This document shows, piece after piece, positions 1-9,172 of a stretch of DNA of 64,000 bases. The position numbers were made by a program, and so were the translations under genes. Source of the DNA: Embiotoca jacksoni (Eukaryota > Chordata > Actinopteri > Embiotocidae); NCBI GenBank assembly GCA_022577435.1, contig JAKOON010000004.1:2937001-3001000 (forward strand). Reading direction: 5' to 3'. Under the pieces are notes generated by a model. The model made no database searches. It had not been told where the DNA came from and saw only the letters and a list, made by a program, of their open reading frames with translations. Within the stretch, counting starts at the first letter, position 1. Each line of letters begins with the position of its first letter.

Positions 1-678
1 GTGATCTCAGTGGACCTGCTGGCCTGCCAGCACCACTACCTGTCAATCATCCTCTGCATCCTTATGACGTCCGTCGCCCTCGCCTTCCTCACCCTGTCCA
101 TCTCCAGCCATCTCTTCCTGTGGGACGTATGGTACATCTACCACTTCTGCAGCGCCAAGTTCAGAGGCTACCGGCGCCTGCCTTCCCCGAGCGCTGCCTA
201 TGATGCCTTTGTGATCTACGATAAGGAGGATCCCGCCGTGTCGGAGTGGGTGTTGAAGGAAATGTGCGTTCTCCTGGAGGAGAGCGGAGACCGCCGGTTG
301 ACGCTGTGTCTGGAGGAACGAGACTGGCTCCCCGGGTGTCCCCTGATTGACAACCTCTCTCAGAGCATCCACAGGAGCAAGAGGACCGTGTTCATTCTTA
401 CCAAAAGATATATTCAAGGGGGGAACTTCCAGACAGCTTTCTACATGGCCCACCAACGGCTAATGGATGAAAAAAATGATGTGATTGTACTAATCTTCTT
501 AGAGAAAGTGTCCTGCAACTCAAAGTACCTGCGATTACGGAAGAGGCTGTATAAGCAGTCGGTGCTGGAGTGGCCTACAAACCCTCAAGCCCAACCATAC
601 TTCTGGTTCAGCCTGAGGGGGGTCTTAGCAACTGAAGGTCACAAACAATACAACAATCTCTTCAAAGAGACACTGTAA
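1..678 (+). CDS. tlr7: Toll-like receptor 7, 3' part (juxtamembrane, transmembrane and TIR domain), cut by the window edge
   Basis: The frame is open from the first base, so the ectodomain lies outside the window and no real start is present. The visible 225 residues begin just outside the membrane. A hydrophobic helix follows (about residues 13-37, LSIILCILMTSVALAFL), then the linker FLWDVWYIYHFC and a complete TIR domain. TIR box 1 is YDAFVIYD, and the BB loop is LCLEERDWLPG with the signalling proline. Box 3 is near FWFSLRGVLA. The end, NNLFKETL, resembles the FKETV end of mammalian TLR7, and WDVWYIYHFC is TLR7-like, which separates it from the tlr8 gene downstream. TLR7 is an endosomal sensor of single-stranded RNA that signals through MyD88. 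Stop TAA is at 676-678. It lies head-to-tail with tlr8. An antisense open frame at 43-456 is a shadow. Confidence 0.93.
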   Translation: MISVDLLACQHHYLSIILCILMTSVALAFLTLSISSHLFLWDVWYIYHFCSAKFRGYRRLPSPSAAYDAFVIYDKEDPAVSEWVLKEMCVLLEESGDRRLTLCLEERDWLPGCPLIDNLSQSIHRSKRTVFILTKRYIQGGNFQTAFYMAHQRLMDEKNDVIVLIFLEKVSCNSKYLRLRKRLYKQSVLEWPTNPQAQPYFWFSLRGVLATEGHKQYNNLFKETL

Positions 679-1199
679 ATAAAACAGTATACTGTCATTC
701 TTAGTTCTTTCTCTCATTTTAGATTCATGTGAATGTGCTTCTGCATAAGAGATAGAGAATGTGAATATTGCACTGTGTAAATGTAAACAGAAATATTATT
801 TATGTAATTTTAATGACCAACTGTGTGCTTTTTACTTGTGAATTCCCTTTTTACTGAATGCCACTGTTTGCCATTCCCGCAGAGTATTACATTTTTTGAT
901 CTTGTCTTAGATGATAATGAAACTTTCAGCATTTCATGGAACAGGGAAGTGAAACAGATGTACTTCCTCAAACTACGTGCTACTTCTCCGTGACAGTTCA
1001 TAGCAGCTTCTTGTGTGAATCAACCAGTTTGTTGCTTTTATGTTTGACTTCAACTACAGGGAATTATTTTTCCACAATGTGTGAAGATAAAGTACAAGGA
1101 TTATGCAGGTTATAAGTCTTTTTTTATTTTTATTTTTTTTAATCATTTCATCTTAAGTGCCTGAGCGTCACCTGGTTTGAAAGCTGTCGTTCAGAGATA
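679..1199. other. tlr7 3' UTR and tlr8 upstream region
   Basis: AT-rich and non-coding. An AATAAA overlaps the tlr7 stop (678-683) and is too close to serve as its poly(A) signal; the true tlr7 end is not clear. It also holds GAAACTTTC at 919-927 and an ETS-IRF composite at 945-954, which could be tlr8 promoter elements. Confidence 0.5.
945..954 (+). promoter_or_regulatory. Candidate ETS-IRF composite element (PU.1/IRF) upstream of tlr8
   Basis: The sequence GGAAGTGAAA fits the composite consensus GGAANNGAAA exactly. It is about 245-255 bp upstream of the first tlr8 ATG codons. An interferon-response half-site, GAAACTTTC, lies 18 bp further upstream (919-927). PU.1/IRF sites are expected in myeloid genes such as TLR8. 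Function is inferred from sequence and position only. Confidence 0.4.
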
Positions 1200-1229
1200 A
1201 TGAAGGATCAGTACAGCAAATGCACAATG
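1200..1229 (+). CDS. tlr8: tlr8 first coding exon (initiator Met only, or ten codons)
   Basis: ATG at 1227-1229 is followed immediately by a perfect donor GTGAGT (1230-1235). The large tlr8 exon starts at an acceptor ending at 2712 with a phase-0 codon. TLR7/8 genes typically have a first coding exon that supplies just the Met, and this fits. An in-frame upstream ATG at 1200 would instead give a ten-residue start, MKDQYSKCTM, before the same junction. The ATG at 1227 has A at -3. Which ATG is used cannot be decided here. Confidence 0.65.
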
Positions 1230-2712
1230 GTGAGTTGTATTAACAAAAGTTCCTCTGTATATTTTATTTAAAGCTTTTCTCTATCTGTGTAACAGAGAAC
1301 AGAATTATGTAAATACATTTTATTACTCAGACTAAATTAATCATCAGGGCTTTGTGGTTATCTACATGTGTGTTAATTGGATGTTTCTGAAATATGATAT
1401 TAAATGACTTTGTGCTTTTATGATTTCTTTTCATGAAAAACTTGACACCACTTGATATTACTTGGACTAACTTTGTGTAAATTAATTAGACTGTTCATGT
1501 AATGCATTGAAAATTGTTCTGCATTTTTGATGATGTATTCTACGGAAAATACAGTATATTAAAGTTGATATGGGATTCTGCAAAATATATCATGTCCTTT
1601 TTATTTTATCAGTATTATCTTTCATTTTTAGAGAGGAACAGTTGGGGGCCTCAGGATTACGAACTATGCAACCACACAATTTCCAAAGATACACATTTGT
1701 CAGACTGATACTGAAACGTTCATTAAGACGCAGAATATTTTTAATTTCACTCACTATGAAGCTCATACAGCTTCAGTGAAGAAGTATGTGAGAAAATCAA
1801 CGTGATACTGTCCCTATGAATTAAAATACAACCTACAGCTACTTAAAAAGAAACAGTGGGGGAACTGAATGTTTAGCTTTTGAAGGAATAAACTTCCTTT
1901 TTGGAGATAAAAAAAAAAAAAAAGTTGAATTCAGAAACAAAACAAACATGCCCTCATTCAGTTCAATACACTCAAGGGTTTTGTGATCTCACAACTGTCA
2001 CTTAGACAGTAAATGTTATCGAGTGTTGCTGTAAGTGGTTAACAGGATTGATCACTGTCAAATAGACAGGACTATTGTTCCTAATGGGTGTTATTTCACC
2101 TCCAAACTACTGCCACCTGCTGGGTTTAAGTGGTGCCATACTGAAATGCAATTTACAGTACCTAAAGGTTAATGATTTTTCCACTCATCATTAAATCAAT
2201 AATCACGTATAAACACAGACCTTTTTTGCAGCCAATATTTTGACATGCGAAAGCAGGAAAAGGCACAGACGTAAATCACCCCATTAATAATGGTTGCATT
2301 CCATTTAGGTGAGCTGTTCGGTGTGGTACATGTTGCCTCACTGAAGAGGTGAATCAAACAGAGACGAACTGTCTGCTGTGAAAAAAGGCATATTGGTTTT
2401 GTGTGCTGTGGTCGTTCTTCTGTTCCTCATTCCCAAAAAGGCCTGGAAAATTTCCTGAAAAGGCTGAGCCTCAGATTAACTTTCAGATAAACTTCAGAAT
2501 AAACTTGTTCACTGGACAAACACTTTAGATTTTGTTGTTCATTAAGTCCCTTGGAAGAGCATTAGGAAGGGAAATCTTCATGTCCATTGTGAACTGTTCC
2601 CAGATTCATATGGGTACTAGAATATTGTTTTTCAACATGACATTTTAGATAACTATGTACTGTGTTACAATTTACGTTACTCGATTTGACGCGTTTCATT
2701 GTTTGTCTACAG
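1230..2712 (+). other. tlr8 intron 1
   Basis: It is bounded by GTGAGT (1230) and TTTCATTGTTTGTCTACAG (ends 2712). AT-rich, with an A-run at about 1909-1923. Small open frames at 1514-1779 show no family features. No other gene is visible. Confidence 0.6.
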
Positions 2713-5700
2713 ACGGTCTCATGTTGGATGCACTTGCTGCTGTTCTGTCTGTGCTGCCATTATGAGATCCAGCTGGCTGCATGCAAACCTCAATGGATGA
2801 GACCGCAGTTCCCTTGTGATGTCACAGGCACCAACACCTCTATGGTCAGATTTGACTGTGAACAGCGTCTTCTGAAAGAAGTACCTCATGGGATAACTAG
2901 TAATGCAACTGATCTTAACTTGTCAAACAATCTCATTAAGGATATTAAAGATGATGCATTTTCCAACCTGCTGAATCTCACTCAGCTCAATCTCAACCGG
3001 GCAAACAAGGACAGAGAGCTGCACATTGCTGCAAACACTTTCAAAAATCTAACAAAGCTGCATCACCTGAGACTGGTCAGTGATGGTCTGAAGAAGATTC
3101 CAGGTAATCTCCCTCTCAGTTTGCAATTCCTGGACCTGAACAAGAACAAGATTATGTCGTTGGATAAGCAGAGCTTCGCTGGCTTAACAAATGTGACACA
3201 TCTGTGGTTATCAAAAAACTGCTACACATGGAACCCGTGTGGGGATATAATCAGAGTTAAGAACAACAGTTTTGTACATATGCACAAACTGAAGCTTCTG
3301 GACTTGTCCTTCAACAACTTAACCAAGGTTCCCAAAGGACTGCCCCAATCACTGAATGTGTTAATGCTGATGTCAAACCAAATACAGTCCATATCTAAGG
3401 ATGATTTCCGTGGGTTACAAAACTTAAAAATCCTTAAAATACAAGGGAACTGTCCAAGATGTCAAAATGCTCCATATCCCTGTGTACCTTGCCAAAACCT
3501 CTCTCTTGCCATTCATGCTGATGCCTTTCACAGTCTAACACAGCTTAAGACACTGAACCTGGGCGGAAACTCGCTGCAGCACCTAAATCCGTCTTGGTTT
3601 GAGAGGCTGAACAACCTTAAACAACTCTTCCTGGCGTTCAACTTCTTACTAGAAGCAATTACTGAGGAGGCCACTTTTCTAAGAAACATTCCCAAGCTAG
3701 AAAAAGTCGACCTGTCTTTCAATTTTGCTCTCAAGCAATACCCAAGAACAATAAATCTTTCTAAAGAGTTTCAAACTCTCACATCACTAAAAACTTTGCA
3801 TTTGGAGGGTTTGGTCTTCCAGAGTATTGGACCAAGCACACTCAGTCCTTTGTATGAGCTCAAAAACCTGTCAGCTCTGAACTTGGGCACTAACTTCATT
3901 ATTAACTACGAGCCCACCGTATTCCAACATTTTCAACACACAAAGTTTATATATCTTGCCGAAAACAGACTTTATCCCATGCCAGAGAAAAATCCACGTG
4001 ACGGGTACAATATGGGGTTTGACTTTTCGGTTTCACCGCTCATAAAGAGCACTCCGCAAGAATTTGATATATCACACAGCCTTGTGAAGCAAGAGTGCTT
4101 TGACTCTGGACGAGTACTTATCCTCAGCTCAAACAACCTGTTCTTCATATCTCCAAAACAATTTGAGGCCTATAAAAATATTGCGTGTCTCAACCTCTCA
4201 GGAAATGGATTTTCAGCTGCGCCTAACGGCACAGAGTTTTCCTCGCTGCCTAATCTGAAATACCTGGACCTGTCATTCAACAAGATTGATCTGGCCTATG
4301 ACTACGCTTTTAATGAGCTCCAGTCACTAGAAGTACTCGACCTCAGTCACAACGAACACTACTTTAAAGCTTTTGGGATAACGCATAATTTAAATTTCAT
4401 GAAAAATCTGCCTGCTCTAAGAGTGCTAAACATGAGTTATAACGCCATTTACACATTAACAACAAAGCAGATGTACAGCAAGTCATTAGCAGAACTTCAG
4501 TTCACAAATAATTTTCTGGGAACTCTTTGGAAAGAGAGGGACGGCACATATAAGACACTTTTCACTAATCTCACTAATCTGACAGTTTTAGATATATCTT
4601 ACAACCACATCACAAAGATTCCAGGCAATATTTATGAGTATTTTCCACGTAACCTCACCAATCTACACATAGGTCATAACTCGCTGAGTGATTTTATGTG
4701 GGATAAACTGAAGTGTTTCCGTCGACTACAAATTTTAGACCTGAGCTTCAATTTCTTGTCTCATGTGACAGGTTTTAACTCAAGCATCAGCCAGACACTG
4801 ACCTTCCTTGACCTGAGTCATAATCACATTGTCCACTTGGACGATGGGTTCTTAAAGGGCCAGAAAAGCCTTACCGCTCTGGACCTTAGCAACAACAAAA
4901 TGACTCTCATCAATCAGACCACTTTTCAGTCGGGACCTGAAAATTATATCCGGACTTTGTTCTTGCAGAACAATCCATTTGAGTGCACCTGTGATGCCCT
5001 GAATTTCATTTTGTGGATTGAAACCAATGATGTAAAGATCCCCAAACTGACTACTGAGGTGACATGTCACACGCCGGAGCACCAGAAGAATGCAGCACTG
5101 ATAAACTTTGATATTAAACAGTGTGTAAATGACAGTGAGGCATTCCAGATATACCTTCTCACAACATCCTTCATAATTGTTTTTATGTTAGTGGTGACAG
5201 TTGCTCACTTATTTTACTGGGATGCTTCCTATGTCCTGCACTACATGAAAGCTAAGCTGAAGGGATACAGATCCTTGAACTCACCGGACAGTGTTTATGA
5301 TGTCTTTGTGACGTACGACACCAGAGATCCACGTATCTCGGAGTGGGTGATGAGGAATCTGCGGGTGAAACTAGAAGAGGAAGGAGATAAGCATCTTCCT
5401 CTGTGTCTGGAGGAGAGGGATTGGCCCCCGGGGGTCCCGCTCGTGGACAACCTAACTCAGAGCATCCAGTACAGTCGCAAGACCTTGTTTGTCTTGACAG
5501 AGGGTTACGTTAAGACCGGAGTCTTCAAGCTGGCAATGTATCTGGCCCACCAAAGACTGCTGGACGAGAATGTGGACGTGATCGTGCTGCTGATGCTGGA
5601 GCCCGTCCTGCAGCACTCGCACTTCCTGCGCCTGAGGAGGAGGCTGTGTGGGAAGAGCGTGGTAGAGTGGCCGAGAACAGCAGCCGCAGAGCCCTGGTTT

Positions 5701-5784
5701 TGGCAAAACCTGAGGAGTGTCGTAAGAGTAGACAATCAGGTGATGTACAACAAGACTTATTCAAAGTACTTCACCAACAAGTGA
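2713..5784 (+). CDS. tlr8: Toll-like receptor 8, main exon
   Basis: This exon encodes nearly all of an endosomal ssRNA receptor of about 1024 residues (human TLR8 is 1041). It starts after the acceptor TTTGTCTACAG at 2712; the codons 2662-2712 just upstream are open frame but intronic. An alternative internal ATG is at 2728. A hydrophobic signal (HLLLFCLCC) leads into an LRR ectodomain with many LxxLxLxxN repeats. It carries the cysteine-rich insertion NCPRCQNAPYPCVPCQN (about 3450-3500), typical of the TLR7/8/9 family, and a Z-loop-like insert around 3960-4120. An LRR C-cap (FECTCDAL) precedes the transmembrane helix at about 5149-5220. The TIR domain has box 1 YDVFVTYD and BB loop LCLEERDWPPG. 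The segment LLMLEPVLQHSHFLRLRRR matches TLR8 rather than TLR7 (EPVLQHSQYLRLR in human). Tandem with tlr7. AATAAA signals follow near 5910 and 6000-6180. Confidence 0.95.
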   Translation, partial: TVSCWMHLLLFCLCCHYEIQLAACKPQWMRPQFPCDVTGTNTSMVRFDCEQRLLKEVPHGITSNATDLNLSNNLIKDIKDDAFSNLLNLTQLNLNRANKDRELHIAANTFKNLTKLHHLRLVSDGLKKIPGNLPLSLQFLDLNKNKIMSLDKQSFAGLTNVTHLWLSKNCYTWNPCGDIIRVKNNSFVHMHKLKLLDLSFNNLTKVPKGLPQSLNVLMLMSNQIQSISKDDFRGLQNLKILKIQGNCPRCQNAPYPCVPCQNLSLAIHADAFHSLTQLKTLNLGGNSLQHLNPSWFERLNNLKQLFLAFNFLLEAITEEATFLRNIPKLEKVDLSFNFALKQYPRTINLSKEFQTLTSLKTLHLEGLVFQSIGPSTLSPLYELKNLSALNLGTNFIINYEPTVFQHFQHTKFIYLAENRLYPMPEKNPRDGYNMGFDFSVSPLIKSTPQEFDISHSLVKQECFDSGRVLILSSNNLFFISPKQFEAYKNIACLNLSGNGFSAAPNGTEFSSLPNLKYLDLSFNKIDLAYDYAFNELQSLEVLDLSHNEHYFKAFGITHNLNFMKNLPALRVLNMSYNAIYTLTTKQMYSKSLAELQFTNNFLGTLWKERDGTYKTLFTNLTNLTVLDISYNHITKIPGNIYEYFPRNLTNLHIGHNSLSDFMWDKLKCFRRLQILDLSFNFLSHVTGFNSSISQTLTFLDLSHNHIVHLDDGFLKGQKSLTALDLSNNKMTLINQTTFQSGPENYIRTLFLQNNPFECTCDALNFILWIETNDVKIPKLTTEVTCHTPEHQKNAALINFDIKQCVNDSEAFQIYLLTTSFIIVFMLVVTVAHLFYWDASYVLHYMKAKLKGYRSLNSPDSVYDVFVTYDTRDPRISEWVMRNLRVKLEEEGDKHLPLCLEERDWPPGVPLVDNLTQSIQYSRKTLFVLTEGYVKTGVFKLAMYLAHQRLLDENVDVIVLLMLEPVLQHSHFLRLRRRLCGKSVVEWPRTAAAEPWFWQNLRSVVRVDNQVMYNKTYSKYFTNK

Positions 5785-6262
5785 AACAGGATGAGGACAG
5801 TGATGATCGTCTTGGAATGATTTATAATGCTGCTTTGTGGACGATAATGTGAGTTTATTTTGTAACTGTTTGGTTTGGTCCTTCATTACTTTCGTCGATC
5901 TGTCTGTGAATAAACGAACTAAAGCCATGATTTCATTATTTTTACTCACGCAGAATGATACTGAATCTCTTATAATTTGTGTGCAAATATTACAGCATAT
6001 AAATAAATCATCCGTTTCAAATCTGTCCCATTTTGCAGTCTATTATCTGGTCTCTAAAAATCTTTAAGGTCACAAGTTTAACCTATGAAAGAGCAATGGA
6101 CTGCCTATTACAAAATGCACTGCATGCTCTGTCATTGAAGTGTTTTATGTGAAGTCTACATTATTGTACAATAATAAAAAATAAAAAAGTGTACGTATCC
6201 TAAACTTCCTGCAATCAAGCAAACCCTAAATGCACACTGCATGTTTGGCTGTAACCTGCAGG
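5785..6262 (+). other. tlr8 3' UTR and spacer
   Basis: AT-rich with several AATAAA hexamers (about 5910, 6001 and 6170-6180). No coding signal. The last eight bases (6255-6262, CCTGCAGG) are the left target-site duplication of the hAT element. Confidence 0.5.
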
Positions 6263-6913
6263 CAGTGGTGGAAAAGCAATTCAGATCTTTTACACCAATT
6301 TAAAAATACTCCATCACAACTAAAAGTCCTGAATGGAAATTTCTAATTAAATGCAAAGTCATGAGTTTTAGCAGCACAATGTAGTTGTGATAGTTAGGTT
6401 TAGTCCCTCTCGCTGATATATTGTCATATGACATCATTATAATATTAAAACTGAATCATCAGTGTGTTAGCAGCATGTTACTGCTGTAGCTGCAGGAGGT
6501 GGAGCTAGTTTCAGCTGGTTTATATCTTGTTTTGCTGCACATACAGCAACACCAGATATGTGAGGGGTGATTACTGGGAGAGGAAAATATATATATATTT
6601 TTTTTTTTTAAACTAAATCTGCCTAATTTTCTTTTTCTCATATCTTGGATTTCTGTCACATCTTGGATCCTTTGAACATTTACTGAGAAGTTTAGTCTTT
6701 AAACAGTGTGTTGTGTCTATAAAAGCTTGTTATATTATGCAGTGTCAAATCTTCATTTTTTTTTTTTTTATGTAAGTGCTGTAAAGAAAATATAGTGGAG
6801 TAAAAAGCACAAGCTTTACCTCTGAAGAGGAAATACTTGAGTAAATGACAAGTATCTCAAATTTGTACTTCACGAGTGCTTGGGCACACGTGCTTAGTTA
6901 CTTTCCACCACCG
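6263..6913. mobile_element. Non-autonomous hAT-type DNA transposon (MITE), complete with 8-bp target-site duplication
   Basis: The left end is CAGTGGTGGAAA (from 6263) and the right end TTTCCACCACCG (to 6913), inverted repeats with one mismatch in twelve. Both ends are flanked by the identical octamer CCTGCAGG (6255-6262 and 6914-6921). An 8-bp duplication and CAG-type ends are the hAT signature. The 651-bp interior has no transposase. It has the tracts typical of abundant teleost elements of this class, with wording such as GAGTAAAAAGCACAAG and ACTTGAGTAAATGACAAG near the right end. Orientation is arbitrary. Confidence 0.85.
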
Positions 6914-7348
6914 CCTGCAGGTCCCCACCCACATTTTCATTTGCAATATACCTGCTACTACTTCGTTTGTCCGCATGGTGTCGCCAATGAGGTAGTTTTA
7001 ATAGGTTGCTGTGTGGGAGTAATGCAAATTAAAAACTAAACTCCGTGTCCCACTCAGACATCACTTTATAGCAAACAATTTCTTCGGCTTTAAGGAATAA
7101 GGAAACTACTCTCGAACTGCTGCAGTGATATATTCTGTAGGTGATACTTAGCCTACGTCTTTTATAATTTCAGGAGAAACTTCATAGACTCATTTTACTC
7201 ACCTGCAGCGACATACAGATTATTTTCATCAAACATTCATAAAATTTTCTAAACCTTCACTGTAATTTAGACACGTTGAGCGACTGTTTGTGGTCAATGA
7301 AATAAAAGCACAAAAACGCTGGTACAAAAAAAAAAAGCTGGCTGGTCG
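6914..7348. other. Spacer upstream of the thymosin gene
   Basis: It begins with the right copy of the hAT target duplication (6914-6921). No open frame or RNA gene is recognised. An A-run sits at 7326-7336. Confidence 0.4.
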
Positions 7349-7388
7349 TGACGTCACCCAATCATTTGCATACGGTGCAGTATTTATA
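7349..7388 (+). promoter_or_regulatory. Compact promoter of the thymosin gene: CRE, CCAAT, octamer, TATA
   Basis: In 40 bp there is a full cAMP response element TGACGTCA (7349-7356), CCAAT (7358-7362), an octamer ATTTGCAT (7364-7371) and a TATA-like TATTTATA (7381-7388). Transcription should start near 7410-7420. The first non-coding exon then runs to the donor GTAAGT at 7473. The elements are seen directly; their use is inferred from position. Confidence 0.7.
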
Positions 7389-8123
7389 CTGTGAGTAAGG
7401 AATGCGAACCACTCTGCTCGTGAGACAACGGGACGTGCCGGGCTTTTTGTTATTCATCTGACTGAAACACTGGTAAGTGTGTTGCCGTGTTTAGTGTAGA
7501 CCATATGCAATTTAATTTTGAGGCTTATTTTTAGCCTGAATTATTTGTCGTTTTAGTTTAAGTCGTTGATCCTCATCGTTTGTCTTGGCTCAATATTAAA
7601 CCGCGTCAAGATTTGTGTTTAAAGCTGCGGGAATAAATCGCAAAATACAGAAACCGTGACTAACGTAAAACAAGGAAGTGTTGCAAAATGACCTGAAGGC
7701 ATACCTTCACATTGTTGCTTTGCCGCCTGCGTAAATGCTGCATGTCTACTTGAAATAAAGCTGCAGCGCGTGTGCTTTGTTTTCAGTCAAGTTAATTGGT
7801 CGGAGGATCTGTTGTAGTTGAAGTCTGCTGCTCTAGATCGCTGTTTAGGGCGGTGGTCCCCGGGTTGCACACGCTCACCTAACAAAGCATTTTTACAAGT
7901 CGGGCCTAAGACGCATGGATATGCGCCTGTCTTCCATAACTTCCACAATGAGCCCGAGTCCTATTCTTTCTTTTTTTTTCTTTTTTTTTTTTTCTTTTTT
8001 TAAGTCTATCATTTAAACGGCCCGAGAAGATCCACGATCCGACTTGACGCACAGGGGTAGTAATGAATGAACTCGGATGATTTATAATTATTTGGTGTCG
8101 TCTGTTCCAGAGCCTCAACAAAC

Positions 8124-8352
8124 ATGTCTGACAAACCTGACATCAAAGAAGTCACAACCTTCGACAAGACCAAGTTGAAGAAGACTGAGACCCAAGAGAA
8201 AAACACATTGCCAACCAACGAGAGTACGTACTGCACCTGTTGACCTATCCACACTGGTCAGTTTCTGTGGTCAATGAGATTGTGGGACTAATGAAAAAAC
8301 GTTTCTCTTTTCCCCTCTTGCAGCCATCCAACAGGAGAAGTCGGACTCATAA
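8124..8352 (+). CDS. tmsb4x: Thymosin beta-4-like actin-sequestering peptide
   Basis: This is a 42-residue peptide in two coding exons, 8124-8223 and 8324-8352. The intron is GTACGT...CTTGCAG, and the split codon makes the Thr of the NETIQQEK segment. It starts MSDKPDIKEV and carries the actin-binding motif LKKTETQEKN at residues 18-27. The tail is QQEKSDS, slightly shorter than the 44 codons of human TMSB4X. Beta-thymosins bind G-actin one to one in the cytosol and buffer the monomer pool. A non-coding first exon ends at 7472 and is joined to the acceptor TCTGTTCCAG at 8110, 13 bases before the ATG. The 3' UTR runs to AATAAA at 8698-8703. Its place next to tlr8 matches human TMSB4X, although fish have several paralogues. 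The gene is too short and too split for simple ORF finding. Confidence 0.93.
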
Positions 8353-8703
8353 TGAAGACCAGTCCTCCTATGCACTGTACATTCCACAAGCTTTTCCTTT
8401 TTTTCCCTTCCCTTTCCACCATGTATTTCAAGATGCATCCCCTTAACTAATTGACATGGCTGTACAACCCCCACACCACTCACTTGCCCAAATGACCCCT
8501 CTGTACAGTAAGGAAGTGTGGCTCCATGTCTGCGTGGGTTCCTGGTCATCTGCTGCTGTGTCTGCATCTGCAATGTGGAGTCGCCGAGCAGGCGCGTGTC
8601 GAAACAACTGACCAACACTTGTGAATGCTCACATAGCAAGTGGTTTTGTAAAAAAAAAAAAAAACATCTGGAATGCGAAAGTTTGTTAAATATGCAAAAT
8701 AAA

Positions 8704-9131
8704 AAAAAAATGAAATTGACTGTGTCATGATTTTTATTGTTTTAAAAATATTTGTGCTCCACCCATGTTGGGTTTTAACAACCATTTGAGAAGGGTTTAT
8801 CATCCAAAAACCTTCACCAATGATTTAAACAGAGCAATATTGTCGTTATTATGCTATGATTTTACTGGTCTGGCCCATTTGAGATCAAAGTGGGCAGTAT
8901 GTGGCCCCTTAACTAAGATGAGTTTGACACCCTTGGTTTAAGCACTTCAGTATTTAGATCTTTTGGCAGGGTTCAAGATTGAAGATATGTAATTAATGTG
9001 GGGGAGTGTAAATCCTGTTCACTATCTGTGTTTGTAGCTAAGGGGAAATAAAACCACTCATTGTTTAAAGCATGTGCTCACATCCTGAAATGACAACAGC
9101 TAAATGAATCTTTGGGCTCTACCTTAAGTCG

Positions 9132-9172
<41 letters not shown>

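Noticed and set aside
43..456. 137-codon frame antisense to tlr7
   Set aside because: Shadow of the TIR coding sequence.
2662..2712. ATG at 2662 as the tlr8 start
   Set aside because: Bases 2662-2712 look like a branch/polypyrimidine tract ending in CTACAG. The residues it adds do not resemble a TLR8 N-terminus, and a good upstream exon with ATG-GTGAGT exists.
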